64,000 nucleotides of DNA from Alkalihalobacterium chitinilyticum (lineage in GTDB: Bacteria; Bacillota; Bacilli; Bacillales; Bacillaceae_F), in the NCBI RefSeq assembly GCF_029028005.1, contig NZ_JAOTPO010000004.1, positions 186,001 to 250,000 on the forward strand, written 5' to 3'. The notes under the pieces were generated by a model, which was given only the letters and a program-made list of their open reading frames with translations, ran no database searches and was not told where the DNA came from. Positions 36,941 through 46,108 of the stretch are shown piece by piece. The translations under genes and the position numbers were made by a program. How positions within the stretch are numbered: position 1 is the stretch's first letter; each line of letters starts with the position of its first letter.

Positions 36941-38002
36941 CTATTCTACTTTTACGTTAATTCTATAAATGGCATTATACCCATATCCTTTTCGATTCCA
37001 GTACTCTCGTTCAGGTTGAACATTTCCATCTGAATCCTTCGCTCTCGTTTGAATCGTAAACGTTCCCTTTCCGGGCGTTGTCCAGTTATACTGCCACTCT
37101 GTCCAAGCATACCGCTTGGTCTGATCTTGGGCGAGTGTTACAGCCTCCCAGGTGTTTCCTTTATCAAAGGAAATTTCAACTTCTTCAATCTGCCCTTCAC
37201 CACTCCAAGCAAGCCCAACTATAACATGAGCTCCTTCATCGATAATTGAATGGTCTAAAGGCTGCTGAATGATTGAGTTAACACGGATCGTTGTCACAGG
37301 TGATTTTCCCTCATCCGTATGAGGGTCCGGATAATAGACATAGTCATCCGTTTGAAAAGGGCCTTCATAAGGTTGAGCAACAACAGTAATTTTTTGAAGC
37401 CATTTGACCGATGCCATTCCGTACCAATTCGGAACAATTAATCGCAGCGGGTATCCGTGTTTAAAAGGTATTGGCTGGCCATTGTATTCGTAAGCAACCA
37501 TCGTATCGGGGTGGAGCGCTTTATTCATAGGTAAACTTCTTTCATATAAAACGGCTTCGTCTACATTCGGTGTCGTACCTCGATCAGCTCCGGTAAACAC
37601 AACTTCAAGCGCATTTTCTTCAAGCCCTGAAACACCAAGCAAATCCTTAAGTGGAACACCAGTCCAAACCCCTTGGCTAACTGCACCTTCCTCCCATTGC
37701 TCACCGTACACTTTAGGGCGAAATTCGGCTCGCTGATTTCCAGCGCAAATAAGCGGTACAGTGATTGTTTTACTTGGTAATGTTTTTAACTGCTCAAGTT
37801 TTATAATAAAAGCTTTTTTGACTGCTCCAGTTATCAGTAAATTCCCACTATTAATAGTTAGATCAGGATACTGAAAATGATTACGTAAAAACCAATATCC
37901 TTTGTCAAAAATGGAACCTCGCAAAAAATGAATAGGCGTTTCTTGATTTTCAGGGATTAAACCTCTAGTTGTGAAATACGGACGCACTCTTCCATCGCTC
38001 AT
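36941..38002 (-). CDS. Sulfite-oxidase-family molybdopterin oxidoreductase
   Basis: The 353-residue protein has an Oxidored_molyb domain (residues about 45-215) and a C-terminal Mo-co dimerisation domain of immunoglobulin-like fold. PLICAGNQRAEF carries the Mo-ligating Cys; GPFQTDDYVY and LRLIVPNWYGMASVKWLQKI are typical of sulfite oxidase/YedY relatives. No Tat or Sec signal is visible, so it is probably cytoplasmic. It may oxidise sulfite to sulfate, which would use sulfite made by the sulfur genes at 52-60 kb. modABC at 7.2-9.8 kb would supply Mo. ATG 38002 follows AAGGGGCG. Confidence 0.85.
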   Translation of the reverse strand: MSDGRVRPYFTTRGLIPENQETPIHFLRGSIFDKGYWFLRNHFQYPDLTINSGNLLITGAVKKAFIIKLEQLKTLPSKTITVPLICAGNQRAEFRPKVYGEQWEEGAVSQGVWTGVPLKDLLGVSGLEENALEVVFTGADRGTTPNVDEAVLYERSLPMNKALHPDTMVAYEYNGQPIPFKHGYPLRLIVPNWYGMASVKWLQKITVVAQPYEGPFQTDDYVYYPDPHTDEGKSPVTTIRVNSIIQQPLDHSIIDEGAHVIVGLAWSGEGQIEEVEISFDKGNTWEAVTLAQDQTKRYAWTEWQYNWTTPGKGTFTIQTRAKDSDGNVQPEREYWNRKGYGYNAIYRINVKVE

Positions 38003-38148
38003 ACCATCGCCCCTTCCCATAAAACATATTAACGAGAACGATTGATTAGACCTTTTCACTTACTGATTGAAAAATTAATAAAATAAGTGAAGAATGCACG
38101 AAGAAGAAAAGAGTTAAACTAAAAATATTCATAAAGGGGGAATACATC

Positions 38149-38490
38149 TTGCAGAAGAAAACATTAACACTTCAACCTTCGTTTTATAACGAAAGCCCTT
38201 ATGCTAAATACATCGCAAATGAAGAGCACGATGACTCTTACGGGTTAATTTATTATGAGTTCCTTCATGAAATTGGGACGCTTCTTGAAGTCGATATCAT
38301 TTTTGACCAACTGAATGCAACCAACTGGTTAATCGCCGACAACAGCCATATGCAAATCGTTTATCATAAAGATGCCGAAAATAATGACCAAATTGAGTTT
38401 ATCCCTAAAACAATGGCGGGCGAACAAGCCATACAAAAAATGGAGGAAGAGCTTTTACAGGATAATTCAAGCTACTTAACCTTTGATTGA
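38149..38490 (+). CDS. Unknown acidic soluble protein, 113 residues
   Basis: The TTG start follows AAAGGGGGAATACATC. The sequence is strongly acidic, with no membrane span, and includes EFLHEIGTLLEVDIIFDQLN and an even distribution of aromatic residues, suggesting a folded cytoplasmic protein. I recognise no family. It is monocistronic, divergent from the molybdoenzyme gene, and followed by a repeat array. Confidence 0.6.
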   Translation: MQKKTLTLQPSFYNESPYAKYIANEEHDDSYGLIYYEFLHEIGTLLEVDIIFDQLNATNWLIADNSHMQIVYHKDAENNDQIEFIPKTMAGEQAIQKMEEELLQDNSSYLTFD

Positions 38491-38519
38491 TTTTACCCCA
38501 AACCATAGTTTGTTCATTT

Positions 38520-38635
38520 TTTGGACAATAAAAATTGATTTCGGACAATAAATAATACAAAACCGACAATAAATTGAGAAATCGGACAATAAATTTTGAA
38601 ATCGGATAATATATTGGGTGACTTGGACAATAAAC
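38520..38635. repeat. Six tandem copies of a 20-21-bp repeat
   Basis: GGACAATA-like cores start at 38523, 38543, 38564, 38584, 38604 and 38625, 20 or 21 bases apart. The consensus is close to TCGGACAATAAATTTTGAAA; copies differ mainly in the A/T part. Two helical turns of spacing puts each core on the same DNA face. No frame through it looks coding. Confidence 0.8.
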
Positions 38636-38739
38636 TATAAAAGAAGCTAAGAAAACGGCGCACAAATTAGTGTTTCCTAGCTTTAATCATTTTCCCGGTA
38701 TTGTTTTTAACCTTTTTTTGGCCACTTCCAGAAAAATTT

Positions 38740-38769
38740 AAAAACAGGACCCAGTCGGACCCTGTTTTT
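38740..38769 (-). terminator. Terminator of the MMPL operon
   Basis: AAAAACAGG-CC pairs with GG-CCTGTTTTT around a short loop, so either strand gives a hairpin with a T-tract. It lies directly after the stop at 38776. Confidence 0.85.
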
Positions 38770-38775
38770 ACTCCA

Positions 38776-39177
38776 TTATTGCTTATCAGTTAGTTGCTTA
38801 CCGTAAACAAACGTTAAAATTAAGAAAGCGAAAAAGCTAATCATTAAGACGGAGCCGCCAGCGATATAAAAAATTAGGTTAAACAATTCTGGTGCCCACG
38901 CTGGCTGAAAATAGTACATCCACATTCCGGCTGTTAATCCAAAACTACCAAAGACAGCAGACCAAACTTGAACAGTCGCGAGCTTTGATTTTTTCGGAAT
39001 AGCAAATAGCGCATAGAATACAGCAAATGCAAACAAAGACAGCCATCCGACGACTAAAATGTGAGCATGGATGGCACGGAACATATAAGATCCTGCTCCA
39101 GCCATATGCCCGCCCATAAATACGCCGATCACAGCATAAATGGCAGACGTTCGAAGTAAAAATTTTGTTTTATTCAC
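38776..39177 (-). CDS. Short four-span protein resembling a heme-copper oxidase subunit I fragment
   Basis: The 133-residue product has four spans. The second contains RAIHAHILVVGWLSLFAFAVFYALF, where His residues and the following Gly-Trp look like the heme-binding helix region of CcoN/NorB-type subunit I. The full oxidase has twelve spans, so this is not a complete enzyme; small stand-alone proteins of this kind are annotated as cytochrome-oxidase-like. GTG 39177 follows GAGGTGG, ten bases after the MMPL stop, which indicates co-translation with the exporter. A heme-binding or sensory accessory role is speculation. Confidence 0.6.
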   Translation of the reverse strand: MNKTKFLLRTSAIYAVIGVFMGGHMAGAGSYMFRAIHAHILVVGWLSLFAFAVFYALFAIPKKSKLATVQVWSAVFGSFGLTAGMWMYYFQPAWAPELFNLIFYIAGGSVLMISFFAFLILTFVYGKQLTDKQ

Positions 39178-39187
39178 CTTAACCACC

Positions 39188-41392
39188 TCAATTATTTGAT
39201 TTTCTAGATGCAAACGGCCACCAGTTCCATCGATCCAATAATGTAACGATTGCTGGAACGAGCATGCCTCGAACTAAAAAGGCGTCCATCAAAATTCCTA
39301 TAGAAACAATAAAGCCAAACATAAACAACTCTAAAATCGGCTGAGTCATTAAGACGCCAAACGTTGCTGCTAAAATGATACCCGCGGAAGAAATCACACC
39401 ACCTGTTAAAGCAACACCTCTTTTGACCGACTCACGGATCGTAAATTGACGGTTTTCCTCTCGTATTCTTGAAATTAACATGATATTGTAATCGACCCCT
39501 AAAGCGACTAGGAACACGAACGCATAAAGAGGAATGCGGTAACTCATTGCTTCATAACCAAACATATTTTCAAAGATAAACCAACTTAATCCTAGTGCAG
39601 ATAAATAGGAAATAAGAATTGTAGCCATCATATAAACAGGTGCTATTAAAGAGCGAGTATGGAAAATCAGCATGAAAAAGATCACTAATGTGACGACAAT
39701 AACAACCGTACGAGTATCACGCTCATTTAACGCTCGAATATCAGCTTGTTTCGCTGTTTCACCCGCAAAATAAAGGTTGGTCTGATGACTTCCTAATCCA
39801 CTTTCATCTAGTAATCTTTCTTTGTTACTAGTTAACGAGTCTAGTTGGTCGAGTGCTTCTTGGTCATACGGGTTCATCCCTAAAATCAGATCAAATTTTA
39901 CTGCCTGTCCTGAGTCAGCTAACCAACGGCTTCCTCCATGCCCTTCGCCGTTTGCTATCAAATCTAAATCAGGTAATGACGTTGACTGTATTCCCTCTTC
40001 TGCTAATAACTGATCATTTAATTTTTCAAGGGCAATCCATTCTTTTTCAGAAAACGTAAAGCCCTCTTCTTTTTCAACAAGAACGGTTATTGGTGCAAGA
40101 TCTCCAGCCGGAAAACTTCTTTCAAGTTGCTCAAAACCAACACGGGAGGTCATATCATCTGGAAACGACTTGATTAAGTTAAACGAATATTGAATATTGA
40201 ACACATTAAGCCCGTTAATAATCAAGAAAAGAAGAACAAGTCCACCGGCAACTAACGGCTTTTTCGTGACAACGGAACCAATTTTACCCCAGAAACGATT
40301 TTTCTCTATCGTTTTCTCACCCACTTGTGGAATAGCCGGCCAAAATGAACGGCGCCCTACAATCGTAAATAGTGCCGGTATTAACGTAAGCCCAGCTAAT
40401 AAAACAATGGCAATCGTAATCGCAAACACAGGTGCAAAGTTTTGGTAAGGACCGTAATCTGCCAAAAATAGGACTAGCATCGCAGCAAATACCGTACCAC
40501 CACTAAAAAAGATTGGAGAGGCGACTTCCTTCACTGCTTCTTTCATCGCATGATGCTTACACTCGTACTTTCTCAGTTCTTCACGATAACGTGAGAAAAC
40601 AAATAAACTATAATCTGTCGTTGCCCCAAATAATAGAATCATAACGATCGATAAAGATTGAGATTCAATCATAAACACACCATTGGCTGCAAAAATGCCA
40701 AGCACACGGTCAACGACTTGATAAACGAACGCCACAGCTACTAATGGAATGATCGCTAATAATGGGGAACGATAAATGACAATCAATAAAACTAGTACAA
40801 GACCAATCGTAGAAAATAGCAAAACTAGATCTGCATTAGAAAAGATTGCAATCGTATCTGAAGCAATTCCTGCTGGCCCAGTAATCATTAAAGATCCATA
40901 CTCTAACTCCTCATCACCAAACGCCTGAATAGCACTAATCGTGTCATTGATTTCTGACATCTCTAAACGATCCGTTAATGTGAGAGGTAAAACAAGGGTC
41001 GTTCCATCATCTGACTGAAACAATTGTTTCGCATGATCTGGAAAGTCATGAAACGGAACCATTGACTCTATTGTAACAAGTTCTGTTTCATCCGTTAACC
41101 ATTTACTGACGTTCTCCACTTGTGAAATATTGGACTCGTTCCAGCCCTCTTCTTCATGAAAAACCAGCAATGCAAGAATTCCTTCTTGTGAAAAGTAATT
41201 TTTTACTTTTTCATTGGCTATTACCGATTGTGCTTGTTTCGGTAAATCATCCTCTCCTGTATTCACTGTATAATCATTAGCTGAAGGTGCCGCACTTAAA
41301 GCTCCTGCTACTGCAATCCATACAATGAGAATCACCCAAACCCATTTACGGTCTGATGCATATTTAGCTAACTTACTCACTTTTTTCTTCAA
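39188..41392 (-). CDS. MMPL/RND-family exporter
   Basis: The 734-residue protein has two halves, each with one N-terminal span, a large external loop and five further spans, the usual MMPL layout. Typical pieces are MILLFGATTDYSLFVFSRYREEL near residue 250 and ALGVDYNIMLISRIREENRQ near residue 630, containing the Asp-Tyr proton-relay residues. Bacterial MMPL proteins export lipids or drugs using the proton gradient. A direct-repeat site like that before the two-component operon lies 110 bases upstream, so that regulator probably controls it. Confidence 0.88.
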   Translation of the reverse strand: MKKKVSKLAKYASDRKWVWVILIVWIAVAGALSAAPSANDYTVNTGEDDLPKQAQSVIANEKVKNYFSQEGILALLVFHEEEGWNESNISQVENVSKWLTDETELVTIESMVPFHDFPDHAKQLFQSDDGTTLVLPLTLTDRLEMSEINDTISAIQAFGDEELEYGSLMITGPAGIASDTIAIFSNADLVLLFSTIGLVLVLLIVIYRSPLLAIIPLVAVAFVYQVVDRVLGIFAANGVFMIESQSLSIVMILLFGATTDYSLFVFSRYREELRKYECKHHAMKEAVKEVASPIFFSGGTVFAAMLVLFLADYGPYQNFAPVFAITIAIVLLAGLTLIPALFTIVGRRSFWPAIPQVGEKTIEKNRFWGKIGSVVTKKPLVAGGLVLLFLIINGLNVFNIQYSFNLIKSFPDDMTSRVGFEQLERSFPAGDLAPITVLVEKEEGFTFSEKEWIALEKLNDQLLAEEGIQSTSLPDLDLIANGEGHGGSRWLADSGQAVKFDLILGMNPYDQEALDQLDSLTSNKERLLDESGLGSHQTNLYFAGETAKQADIRALNERDTRTVVIVVTLVIFFMLIFHTRSLIAPVYMMATILISYLSALGLSWFIFENMFGYEAMSYRIPLYAFVFLVALGVDYNIMLISRIREENRQFTIRESVKRGVALTGGVISSAGIILAATFGVLMTQPILELFMFGFIVSIGILMDAFLVRGMLVPAIVTLLDRWNWWPFASRKSNN

Positions 41393-41500
41393 CTCCTATA
41401 CTATTTTTTCAAAAATAAACGAGCGACCTCCCTTATATCCTCCTCTACCAGACTAACCTTGATGCGAAAGAATTACCTCACAACGAAATGATACCGATGC

Positions 41501-41523
41501 TATATGAACACAAGATGAACAAA
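41501..41523. promoter_or_regulatory. Direct-repeat operator upstream of the MMPL gene
   Basis: ATATGAACACA-AG-ATGAACAAA, with two ATGAACA repeats 11 bp apart. It is nearly identical (21 of 23 bases) to the site at 43873-43895 before the response-regulator gene, consistent with an OmpR-type dimer. Confidence 0.7.
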
Positions 41524-41617
41524 TTAACGATCAATCGACTAAATCCACTGATAACATGTCCATACATTCATGTTCCTCACCGCTGCACTCGTAAAAAAAC
41601 AACACACAGACAAAAAA

Positions 41618-41644
41618 TGGCACCCAATTGTAAACAGGGTGCCA
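41618..41644 (-). terminator. Palindrome copy 5, also the terminator of the two-component operon
   Basis: TGGCACCC pairs with GGGTGCCA around 11 bases; ACGTACC follows, like the other GGTACC copies. On the minus strand six T come after the stem, 70 bases past the kinase stop. Confidence 0.75.
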
Positions 41645-41711
41645 CGTACCTACTTTACGTTACTTCAATTAACTTATATTGAATGACTTTAATTCACCTT
41701 ACCTTCTTCGC

Positions 41712-43112
41712 TTATTTGCGAATTGGCAGGGTAAACTCGAATTTTGTTCCTTTACCTACTTCACTTTGGACGGTTATAGACGACTCGTGCAGATCAATGA
41801 TCGATTTCACGATGGATAAGCCAATTCCGGTACCCACCTTTTTCGAACGAGCTTTATCTGTCTTGTAAAATCGGTCCCAAATATGCTCTAATTCATCATC
41901 AGGAATTCCTTCCCCTGTATCCTCAACACTAATACGAACTTTGTCCTTGCAGGAAGTTAATACAACGGATATAGTGCTTTTATGCGGTGAATAGTAAATG
42001 GCATTCTGCATCAAGTTAACCAACACTTGTTCAATTCGATCTCGATCCGCGTAAACAGTTTTATCATCTTCCTCCCCAGCGATCTCTACTTCAATTTGTT
42101 TTTTCATCAATTCAGGTTCCATCTTTGCAACCGTAAGCCTAATTTGCTCGGATAAATTATAGGTCGTCGGGTGAAGGCTAATTTTTCCAGCCTCTAACTG
42201 AGTGAGACTTAATAAGTCATTAACCAGCTTAATGAGACGATCTGTTTCATTTTTCATAATCGAATAATAATGGTTGGTTCGTTCTTTTGGAATTGTTCCA
42301 TCGGTTAATGCGACTAAAAACCCATTAATTGACGTCAGCGGTGAACGTAAATCATGCGATACGTTTGCTACAAAATCTTTTCTCATCTGCTCTAAACGAC
42401 CTAATTCTTTAGCCATGAAATTAAAAGTGGCTCCTAACTGTCCGACTTCGTCTTCGGATTTTACCTCAACATTTTGGGAAAAATCTCCTTTTGCATATTG
42501 CATCGCAATATCATTCATATGACGAAGAGGTGCTGTTATTTTTCTAGAAATGAACCATATAGCTATCCCTGTTAATGCAATCGTGATAAGCACCGTTACA
42601 ATAATGAGGAAGATCATTTGTCTAGATTCGTGATTGTATTCATGAAAAATCATAACCATTGAATAAATAGGTTCATTTTCAAGACCAATTTCGATTGGAC
42701 TGGCCATTAAATAGATGAGGTAATCATTCATTCTCATCGGCTCAGTTATCACTTCTCCACCTAAAGAGGCTTCAACAATCACAGGATCAACCTTCGTTAA
42801 TTGGGCATGTGGGCTATCGGATTGATAATGGACCTGACCGTTATCGTCATAAATCGTTACGATCGTATATGGTTGATTTAAACTCATTTGAAGAGATGCC
42901 TTAACAACCTCTTGGTCCCACTCCTTCTCATGAGCCAGTTGCAAATGATCAACGATTTGATCTCTTTGATGATAAAAAACTTCTTCATAATTGCTGTATA
43001 AATAATCATGGAACAAGTAAATAAAAATGGTGCTAAACATGAAAAAGGCTAACAGGACAATGACCGAGTAACTTAAAAATAGTTTCGAAAAAACCCCTTT
43101 CCCCTTAATCAA
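41712..43112 (-). CDS. Membrane sensor histidine kinase
   Basis: The 466-residue kinase has a span near residues 10-32, an extracytoplasmic domain of about 130 residues, a second span (MIFLIIVTVLITIALTGIAI), a HAMP linker, a HisKA domain with phospho-acceptor His in FVANVSHDLRSPLTS near residue 248, and HATPase_c (NLMQNAIYYSPH, DTGEGIPDDE, KVGTGIGLSIVKSI). TTG 43112 follows GAGGTGA and overlaps the end of the regulator gene by eight bases, so the two are translationally coupled. Confidence 0.92.
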   Translation of the reverse strand: MIKGKGVFSKLFLSYSVIVLLAFFMFSTIFIYLFHDYLYSNYEEVFYHQRDQIVDHLQLAHEKEWDQEVVKASLQMSLNQPYTIVTIYDDNGQVHYQSDSPHAQLTKVDPVIVEASLGGEVITEPMRMNDYLIYLMASPIEIGLENEPIYSMVMIFHEYNHESRQMIFLIIVTVLITIALTGIAIWFISRKITAPLRHMNDIAMQYAKGDFSQNVEVKSEDEVGQLGATFNFMAKELGRLEQMRKDFVANVSHDLRSPLTSINGFLVALTDGTIPKERTNHYYSIMKNETDRLIKLVNDLLSLTQLEAGKISLHPTTYNLSEQIRLTVAKMEPELMKKQIEVEIAGEEDDKTVYADRDRIEQVLVNLMQNAIYYSPHKSTISVVLTSCKDKVRISVEDTGEGIPDDELEHIWDRFYKTDKARSKKVGTGIGLSIVKSIIDLHESSITVQSEVGKGTKFEFTLPIRK

Positions 43113-43800
43113 CTGCAGTCACCTCGAACTTATACCCGACTCCCCGAATCGTTTTTAATGCCCATTGAGTAGTCGGGTGCCCTAATTTTTCGCGAAGCCG
43201 TTTAACATGAACATCAATCGTACGTGGATCACCATCAAAGTCAAAACCCCATACTTGATCTAACAGCTGCAAACGAGAAAACACTTGATTGGGATGCGTA
43301 GCGAAAAAATAAAGTAATTCTAGTTCTTTAGGTGGCATCGTCAGTTCCTTACCGTGTACTAAAACTTGATATTGGTTCATATCAATCGCTAGAGAGGGCC
43401 AGTCAATCAACTCTTTTTCATCAAAAAGCGGATGTACTCTTCTCATGACTGCTTTCATTCGAGCGATAAGCTCATTCGGGTCAAAAGGCTTGACGATATA
43501 ATCATCTGCACCTAGGTCAAGTCCGCGAATTTTATCGTAACTCTCCCCCATTCCTGTTAGCATAATAATTGGAATCGTTGAATTGTCACGCCGGATATCT
43601 TTACAAACTTGCCATCCATCTAGCTTTGGAAGCATAATATCTAAGATAATCATGTCTGGTTGTTCATCATAAAACTTTGATAAGCCGTCCTCACCATCCG
43701 TAGATAAAATGGCAATATGTCCTTGTTTCTCAATGTATAGAGAAATAAGCTCACAAATATTAACATCATCCTCTATGATTAGCACCTTCCATTTTTTCAT
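43105..43800 (-). CDS. OmpR-family response regulator
   Basis: The 231-residue regulator has a receiver domain (LIIEDDVNICELI, phospho-Asp in MIILDIMLPKLDGW near residue 54, Lys in YIVKPFDPNELIARM) and a winged-helix DNA-binding domain (PPKELELLYFFATHPNQVFS, FDGDPRTIDVHVKRLREKLG). It lies upstream of and overlaps its kinase. The ATGAACA direct repeats before this operon and before the MMPL gene are its likely targets. Confidence 0.93.
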   Translation of the reverse strand: MKKWKVLIIEDDVNICELISLYIEKQGHIAILSTDGEDGLSKFYDEQPDMIILDIMLPKLDGWQVCKDIRRDNSTIPIIMLTGMGESYDKIRGLDLGADDYIVKPFDPNELIARMKAVMRRVHPLFDEKELIDWPSLAIDMNQYQVLVHGKELTMPPKELELLYFFATHPNQVFSRLQLLDQVWGFDFDGDPRTIDVHVKRLREKLGHPTTQWALKTIRGVGYKFEVTAVD

Positions 43801-43872
43801 TTCCGTTCTCCCTTTCTAATCTCCTAAAACATTCAATTAATGACGAACTACTATCTTGTAACGTAGCATGGA

Positions 43873-43895
43873 TATATGAACACAGTATGAACAAA
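43873..43895. promoter_or_regulatory. Direct-repeat operator upstream of the two-component operon
   Basis: ATATGAACACA-GT-ATGAACAAA, 75-95 bases before the regulator start. It almost matches the site before the MMPL gene, suggesting autoregulation. Confidence 0.7.
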
Positions 43896-44018
43896 AAGAA
43901 CAGGAATTAATATCCATTTCGTTGATCATAAAAGAGGCTTACCATCAATATATCAACGAACTCATATTTTCGGCAGGATTCCTTACCATGTTAGCACCCC
44001 ATCGAAAACTACAAAAAA

Positions 44019-44044
44019 GCTGTTGAGAACACATACTCAACAGC
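44019..44044 (-). terminator. Terminator after lipoprotein 1
   Basis: On the minus strand GCTGTTGAG pairs with CTCAACAGC around eight bases and is followed by six T, 20 bases beyond the stop. Confidence 0.85.
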
Positions 44045-44063
44045 CTAAGATGGACTAACATAT

Positions 44064-44831
44064 TTATAGTTGCTCTTTAATAATATGATCTTCAATGAAG
44101 TCTTCTAACTCGTTCAGTTCATCAATGTCTAAAATTTCCGTATCCTCTGCGAGTTTAACCATTTGTATAGCAGCAAGTGCCAATAAATGGTTACCTTGCT
44201 TTACAGCATCATATAAACCTTCTTCTAGTTGGCGATCATGTTCATCATTATGTATATCCGTAAAATGCCCATCTAACGTTTGAACAGCCTGATGATGAAT
44301 TTCCATTGCTTCTAAGTATTGCTTGCGAATAAATTCGACTTCCATTGTTTCTAACTCTAGTCGTTGTAAGTTTCTTATCCTTTGTGGAACAACTTTCATG
44401 AAAGACCGATAGTGATAATCAACTGTCACTCTTTGTTGGACAGCAACAAGAACATTATTTAGATAAAACGTATACTCTTTTGTATGTTGAGGAAACTCTT
44501 TATCCTCTTGTGACGAGAAAAAAGCTTCTAAATCTTCAATAATGTCTTCTTCTGGAGATGTCGGTTCAATCCCTATTCCTGGCCAAGCCCCTTCATAAAC
44601 ATATTTTTCAAACTCATTATCCTCAGCTTCTACATCATCATTTTCATTTTCGTTTAATTTTGCTTCCTCATTACTTTTTTCTTCATTTAGTTGAGTGTCA
44701 ACCGCCTCACCGTTATGTTCTTCAGACTCTTTTCCTGCAGTAGCGTTTTGTTTACTATTGGTTTCTTCTGACTTTCCACAGGCACTAAAAACAACTGTCA
44801 TTAATAGAATGGTCATCAATATTTTCCTCAT
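44064..44831 (-). CDS. Unknown lipoprotein, paralogue 1
   Basis: The 255-residue product has a signal peptide with lipobox VFSAC, a long Glu/Asn-rich low-complexity linker (about residues 25-75), and a helical C-terminal domain of about 150 residues. From EYTFYLNNVLVA to the end it aligns without gaps to the product at 45362-46108, with about half the positions identical by eye. Shared pieces include VVPQRIRNLQ, YLEAMEIHHQA and GNHLLALAAIQMVKLAE. The fold is likely a helical bundle at the cell surface. Family not recognised. Start ATG follows AGGAGG. Confidence 0.7.
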   Translation of the reverse strand: MRKILMTILLMTVVFSACGKSEETNSKQNATAGKESEEHNGEAVDTQLNEEKSNEEAKLNENENDDVEAEDNEFEKYVYEGAWPGIGIEPTSPEEDIIEDLEAFFSSQEDKEFPQHTKEYTFYLNNVLVAVQQRVTVDYHYRSFMKVVPQRIRNLQRLELETMEVEFIRKQYLEAMEIHHQAVQTLDGHFTDIHNDEHDRQLEEGLYDAVKQGNHLLALAAIQMVKLAEDTEILDIDELNELEDFIEDHIIKEQL

Positions 44832-45026
44832 TAGAACCTCCTAAACTATATTGAATAATAGACACGTTTTAATATTACATCATTTACATATTAGTAAATA
44901 TAAGGAAAAATTACTACTTTTCACTAGACTCATATGGATTAACGCGTTTGAAAATTCACCCTTCATCATTCTCTTTTCTTTGGACATACTTAACATATAT
45001 CTAAGAAATGAAATGGAGGTTTTTTT

Positions 45027-45290
45027 ATGGCCAACGAAAGTATTCAAGCAAGAGTCGAAGACAATTTTATGATTATTTGTGAATCTTGGCAGAACTGTAA
45101 CGAAGCAAATGTGCAATCGTTCTTAGCTGAGTGTTATGAGCAAAGTATTGATCCGCAGTTTTGTATGAATTGGCTAGAACAAAATAAAGACCAATTACCT
45201 AACTGGTCCTCTCTCTCTATAATTGCTCAAGAATGGGTCAATGAACACACATCTACTGGATCACCACTTTCCATGGACAATCAATCATAA
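45027..45290 (+). CDS. Unknown small soluble protein between the lipoprotein paralogues
   Basis: The 87-residue product begins after ATGGAGGTTTTTTT and has four Cys (IICESWQNCNE, LAECYEQ, PQFCMNW) and several Trp, without a signal or span. The composition fits a helical cytoplasmic protein; the Cys pairs could bind a metal or form disulfides. It is transcribed against the lipoprotein genes on either side and is not a recognised family. Confidence 0.55.
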   Translation: MANESIQARVEDNFMIICESWQNCNEANVQSFLAECYEQSIDPQFCMNWLEQNKDQLPNWSSLSIIAQEWVNEHTSTGSPLSMDNQS

Positions 45291-45315
45291 GCTACTTACA
45301 CAATCACTTACATAC

Positions 45316-45359
45316 AGAAAAGCTTCGAACAAAAGAGGCTCTTTGTTAGAAGCTTTTCT
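45316..45359. terminator. Long bidirectional terminator hairpin
   Basis: AGAAAAGCTTC pairs with GAAGCTTTTCT, and most of the interior (AACAAAAGAG with CTCTTTGTT) pairs as well. It serves the convergent small gene and lipoprotein 2. Confidence 0.8.
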
Positions 45360-45361
45360 AG

Positions 45362-46108
45362 TTATAGTTTTTCCTCAATTAAACGATAGTCAACAAATCT
45401 TTTCAGTTCATTCACTTCATCTAGTTCAATAATATCGGTCATTTCTCCAATCTTTATCAATTGAAGTCCGACTAATGCTAATAAATGATACCCTTCTCTG
45501 ACTGTGTCATTTAACGCTAATTTAATCTGAGGATCAAAAATCTCATTATTGATATCCATCGAATGCTCTCCAATGGACTGTATCGCATCGTGGTGAACGA
45601 TCATAGCCTCTAGATAATACTCCCGAACGAAATCGACTTCTTTGGTATGCAGCTGCAGTTCTTGTAGGTTATGGATACGCTTTGGAACAACGTCCATAAA
45701 TAAGTTGTAATGCGTTGAAAATTCATTGCCTTGTTCATAGGCTAATAATACATTATGTAAATAAAACGTATAATCTATTGTATATTCTGGAAGTTCTTTC
45801 TTTTCAAGTGCACTATAAAATAGATCTAGTTCGGTTAACAGACTTTCACGAGAAGATATGATTTCTACTCCTATTTCGTTCCAGCTCTTACCATTAGGAT
45901 AGCCTTCCAACGTCTCGTTTGAATTGTCTTCATACTCCCAGTGGTGCTTTCTTTCACTAGCACTCAAATTAGATACTGTTGGTTCCAAACGTTGTACTTC
46001 ATTTATATCTGTATCATCATTCGATTGTACCGTATCGCTTAGACCACAGGCGCTGGTGAAAACAACCGTCACTAAAATAGGAACCAACTTTTTTAATAAG
46101 ATTTTCAT
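45362..46108 (-). CDS. Unknown lipoprotein, paralogue 2
   Basis: The 248-residue product has a signal peptide with FTSAC, a shorter polar linker, and the same C-terminal helical domain as lipoprotein 1 (YTFYLHNVLLAYEQG, VVPKRIHNLQELQLHTKEVDF, YHLLALVGLQLIKIGE). The CAGGGGG site precedes the ATG. Tandem duplication of an ancestral lipoprotein gene, with the small plus-strand gene inserted or retained between them, explains the layout. Confidence 0.7.
   Translation of the reverse strand: MKILLKKLVPILVTVVFTSACGLSDTVQSNDDTDINEVQRLEPTVSNLSASERKHHWEYEDNSNETLEGYPNGKSWNEIGVEIISSRESLLTELDLFYSALEKKELPEYTIDYTFYLHNVLLAYEQGNEFSTHYNLFMDVVPKRIHNLQELQLHTKEVDFVREYYLEAMIVHHDAIQSIGEHSMDINNEIFDPQIKLALNDTVREGYHLLALVGLQLIKIGEMTDIIELDEVNELKRFVDYRLIEEKL

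Noticed and set aside
38405-38665. Minus-strand frame across the 20-21-bp repeat array
   Set aside because: It runs antisense into a better gene, has no ribosome site, and its sequence is low-complexity repeat.
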